NCBI GenBank assembly: GCA_945947925.1
Contig: CAMEZU010000078.1
Span: forward strand, 1 to 7,833
Reading direction: 5' to 3'
Source: an uncultured Verrucomicrobiota bacterium
GTDB taxonomy: Bacteria > Verrucomicrobiota > Kiritimatiellia > RFP12 > UBA1067
Length of the DNA: 7,833 nucleotides
Part shown: positions 6,065 through 7,833 of the stretch, piece after piece
Layout of the letters: each line of letters opens with the position of its first letter
Numbering within the stretch: position 1 is the stretch's first letter
Position numbers and translations under genes: made by a program
The notes under the pieces: generated by a model
What the model saw: the letters and a program-made list of their open reading frames with translations, nothing else
The model's database searches: none
What the model was told of the DNA's origin: nothing

Positions 6065-6735
6065 TGGCGAAGGTGATTGCGGTTGACGGTCCGAGCGGAG
6101 CGGGGAAGAGCAGCGTGTCGCGGATCGTCGGGGAGCGGCTCGGTTTTCTTCATGTCGATTCGGGGGCGCTCTACCGCATCATGACGTGGCAGTGCCTGGA
6201 GGAGAAGGTCGACACGACCGATCCTGCGGCAATCGCCGCCTTCGCGCAGCAGGTCGAGATCGAGTGTCGTCCCGAGGCGGGCCGCATCGCGTATTACGTG
6301 AAGGGCGAGGAACCGGGCAACCGCATCCGCACGCCGGAGATCAACGCGCACGCCTCGCAGGTCGCGACGGTCAAGGAGGTCCGCGACCGCGTGACGGCGA
6401 TCCTGCGCGGGATGACGCAGTACGGCGACCTTGTCATCGAGGGACGGGACATCACGACCGCCGTCTTCCCGGATACGCCCGCCCGCTTCTATCTCACGGC
6501 CTCGGCCGAGGCGCGCGCGCGCCGGCGTCAGAAGGAGGAGGTCGAGAAGGGCATTGCGAACCAGTCCGCTGAGGAGGTGAAGAAGTCGCTCCTCTCCCGC
6601 GACGCGATCGATTCGACGCGCCAGTACGCGCCGCTCAAGAAGGCGGACGGGGCCATCGAGATCGATTCGAGCGACCTCACGCTCGAGCAGGTCGTCGAGA
6701 CCGTGATGAACGCGCTGCCCGCAGACTGGAAGTAA
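6064..6735 (+). CDS. cmk: Cytidylate kinase (CMP/dCMP kinase)
   Basis: Cmk phosphorylates CMP and dCMP with ATP, recycling the CMP released by RNA turnover and lipid or glycan synthesis. The 223 residues match the family length. Visible motifs: P-loop G-P-S-G-A-G-K-S (9-16); the CMP-binding V-D-S-G-A-L-Y-R (31-38); I-E-G-R-D-I-T-T-A-V-F-P (125-136); and S-R-D-A-I-D-S-T-R-x-x-A-P-L (178-191) with the closing A-I-E-I-D-S-S. In the third motif the usual glycine of G-R-D-x-G-T is threonine (T131), a small oddity in an otherwise standard enzyme. I chose the ATG at 6064, which shares one base with the upstream TGA (TGATG) and has AAGGA (6051-6055) 8 nt before it. A GTG at 6061 would add only one residue. 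The gene is fourth in the operon, with 4 nt to the next start. Confidence 0.95.
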   Translation: MAKVIAVDGPSGAGKSSVSRIVGERLGFLHVDSGALYRIMTWQCLEEKVDTTDPAAIAAFAQQVEIECRPEAGRIAYYVKGEEPGNRIRTPEINAHASQVATVKEVRDRVTAILRGMTQYGDLVIEGRDITTAVFPDTPARFYLTASAEARARRRQKEEVEKGIANQSAEEVKKSLLSRDAIDSTRQYAPLKKADGAIEIDSSDLTLEQVVETVMNALPADWK

Positions 6736-6739
6736 GCCC

Positions 6740-7708
6740 GTGAAGCTGTCCGTCAAGCTCTGCCTCGGAATCCTCGCGCTTTACGCGGGGGCGGCGCTTT
6801 TCGGCGAGATCCAGTACCGGGTCGCCCGGGCGAAGGACGCGACGCCGGCCTACAACCGGGTCAATCTGGAGGCCCGCTACCTGCCGCCGATGAGCCGTGC
6901 GCCGGCGCCGGTCGAGGCGGGCGGCGCCGCCGTTCCCGTGTCGGCGGACGGCGAGCTCTCGGCCGAGGAGCTGGCGGCGGAGGAGGCGGCCTTCGACGAG
7001 GCGCCGTCCGCCGCGACGGGCGAGACGACGGTCTACTGGCTGGGAACGGACAACCTCGGGCGGAGCGTCGCCCTCCGGCTCGTGCAGGGGGCGCGCATCG
7101 CCTTTCACGTCGGCATCATGACGTCGCTCATCGCGATTCCCCTCGGCGTCCTGCTGGGACTCCTAGGCGGCTACTTCGGCGGCAAGGTCGATTCGCTCGT
7201 CGTCTGGCTTTGCGCGACGGTCGCCTCGATGCCGGGGCTTCTCTTCATCCTGGCGATCGCGCTGGTGGTGGGACAGGGACTGCCGGGCATCTATCTCGGC
7301 GTCGGGCTGACGACATGGGTCGGCGTGTGCCGGACGATCCGCGCGGAGGTGATGAAGCACGCGAACCGCGCGTATGTGCAGGCGGCGAAGACGCTGGGCT
7401 ATTCGCACCTCCGGATTATGTTCCGCCACATCCTGCCGAACGTGGCGCACGTCATCCTGATTCAGGCGTCGATCCGCTTCCCGTCCGCCGTCTCCACGGA
7501 GGTCTTCATCTCCTTCCTCGGCATCGGCGTCCAGGGCGAGCCGAGCTGGGGCGTGATGATCAACAACGCCCGCATGCGCCTCTGGCAGGGCGTCTGGTGG
7601 GAGATGACCTTCACGACCCTCGCGATCTTCGTCCTGGTGCTCGTCTTCAACCACCTCGCGGACTATCTCCGCGACCGCCTCGACCCCGCCCTCCGCAGCG
7701 AGCGCTGA
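6740..7708 (+). CDS. ABC transporter permease, OppC/DppC type (peptide/nickel uptake family)
   Basis: This 322-residue inner-membrane permease subunit resembles OppC/DppC. An N-terminal membrane helix (~5-21) is followed by an extracytoplasmic stretch. The family signature L-G-T-D-N-L-G-R (101-108) precedes further hydrophobic helices from ~124 to ~306. The coupling loop that contacts the ATPase is the EAA-type segment Y-V-Q-A-A-K-T-L-G (212-220) continuing to F-R-H-I-L-P-N (228-234). F-L-G-I-G-V-Q and P-S-W-G are also family marks. An Ala/Glu/Pro-rich segment (~52-95) between helix 1 and the signature looks like an insertion compared with usual OppC. The start is GTG at 6740 with GGAAG (6728-6732) overlapping the end of cmk. 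The partner OppB-type permease, ATPases and binding protein, normally adjacent, are absent from the window and may lie elsewhere. Substrate is unknown; oligopeptides are only the family default. Confidence 0.9.
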   Translation: MKLSVKLCLGILALYAGAALFGEIQYRVARAKDATPAYNRVNLEARYLPPMSRAPAPVEAGGAAVPVSADGELSAEELAAEEAAFDEAPSAATGETTVYWLGTDNLGRSVALRLVQGARIAFHVGIMTSLIAIPLGVLLGLLGGYFGGKVDSLVVWLCATVASMPGLLFILAIALVVGQGLPGIYLGVGLTTWVGVCRTIRAEVMKHANRAYVQAAKTLGYSHLRIMFRHILPNVAHVILIQASIRFPSAVSTEVFISFLGIGVQGEPSWGVMINNARMRLWQGVWWEMTFTTLAIFVLVLVFNHLADYLRDRLDPALRSER

Positions 7709-7736
7709 CCCAGCCTTGTCGCCTTGCGCATCGAGG

Positions 7737-7767
7737 TGCGCCCTCAAACGGGTGCAACGATCTTTTT
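7737..7767 (+). terminator. Weak terminator-like hairpin after the operon
   Basis: TGCGCCC (7737-7743) pairs with GGGTGCA (7750-7756) through one G-T pair around a 6-nt loop, 28 nt after the permease stop. A run of five T (7763-7767) follows, but a 6-nt spacer separates it from the stem, which is long for an efficient intrinsic terminator. It may end the five-gene transcript, or it may be chance. Confidence 0.4.
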
Positions 7768-7833
7768 ATGCATCACCAATACCGCACGGATTGATTCAGA
7801 CACTGAAATCTCAGAAACGCGGGCGAAGCCGAA

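Noticed and set aside
7768..7794. Short frame starting ATG at 7768 (8 codons)
   Set aside because: No Shine-Dalgarno, the T-run sits directly before it, and the length is too short to judge. I see no gene in 7709-7833 apart from the possible terminator hairpin.

Overview
The window looks like a piece of a high-GC, Gram-negative-type bacterial chromosome. The best guess for the source is a member of the Verrucomicrobiota/PVC group, most likely a Kiritimatiellae-like lineage. That guess rests on the large surface protein combining a LamG domain, a Calx-beta-like domain and passenger-type beta-strand repeats (PATR), together with a UDP-xylose synthase and a hexapeptide sugar acyltransferase. It is an inference, because no rRNA or other lineage marker is present.

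Layout. Positions 2-2311 hold the 3' part of a very large secreted or surface protein gene whose 5' end lies outside the window. It ends at a strong intrinsic terminator (2338-2373). A promoter (2463-2495) then drives a tRNA-Arg(CCG) gene (2520-2596). Next comes a translationally coupled pair: a 74-residue acyl-carrier-like protein (2673-2897) and a NeuD/PglD-type hexapeptide acyltransferase (2894-3526). An extended -10 promoter at 3531-3539 precedes five closely packed genes on the same strand: purE, a UDP-glucuronate decarboxylase (UDP-xylose synthase) gene, a CaCA-family cation:calcium antiporter gene, cmk, and an OppC/DppC-type ABC permease gene. The gaps are 11 nt, an 11-nt overlap, a 1-nt overlap and 4 nt. 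A weak terminator-like hairpin follows the permease (7737-7767).

How the parts fit. The carrier/acyltransferase pair and the UDP-xylose synthase both point to cell-surface glycan building: acylated amino-sugars and xylose-type donors. purE (purine synthesis) and cmk (CMP recycling) are nucleotide housekeeping genes that share the transcript with two membrane transport genes. This looks like a mixed-function operon of the kind common in compact genomes. All genes are on the + strand.

Composition changes sharply. The surface-protein gene has mixed codon thirds and roughly 50-55% GC by eye. The genes from about 2670 onward are about two-thirds GC or higher, with nearly all G/C third positions. 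That bias is why long spurious reading frames appear on both strands downstream.

No CRISPR array, insertion sequence, integrase or toxin-antitoxin pair was seen. The least ordinary elements are the beta-barrel-less PATR protein with its distinctive C-terminal tail, and the two-gene ACP-like/acyltransferase module.
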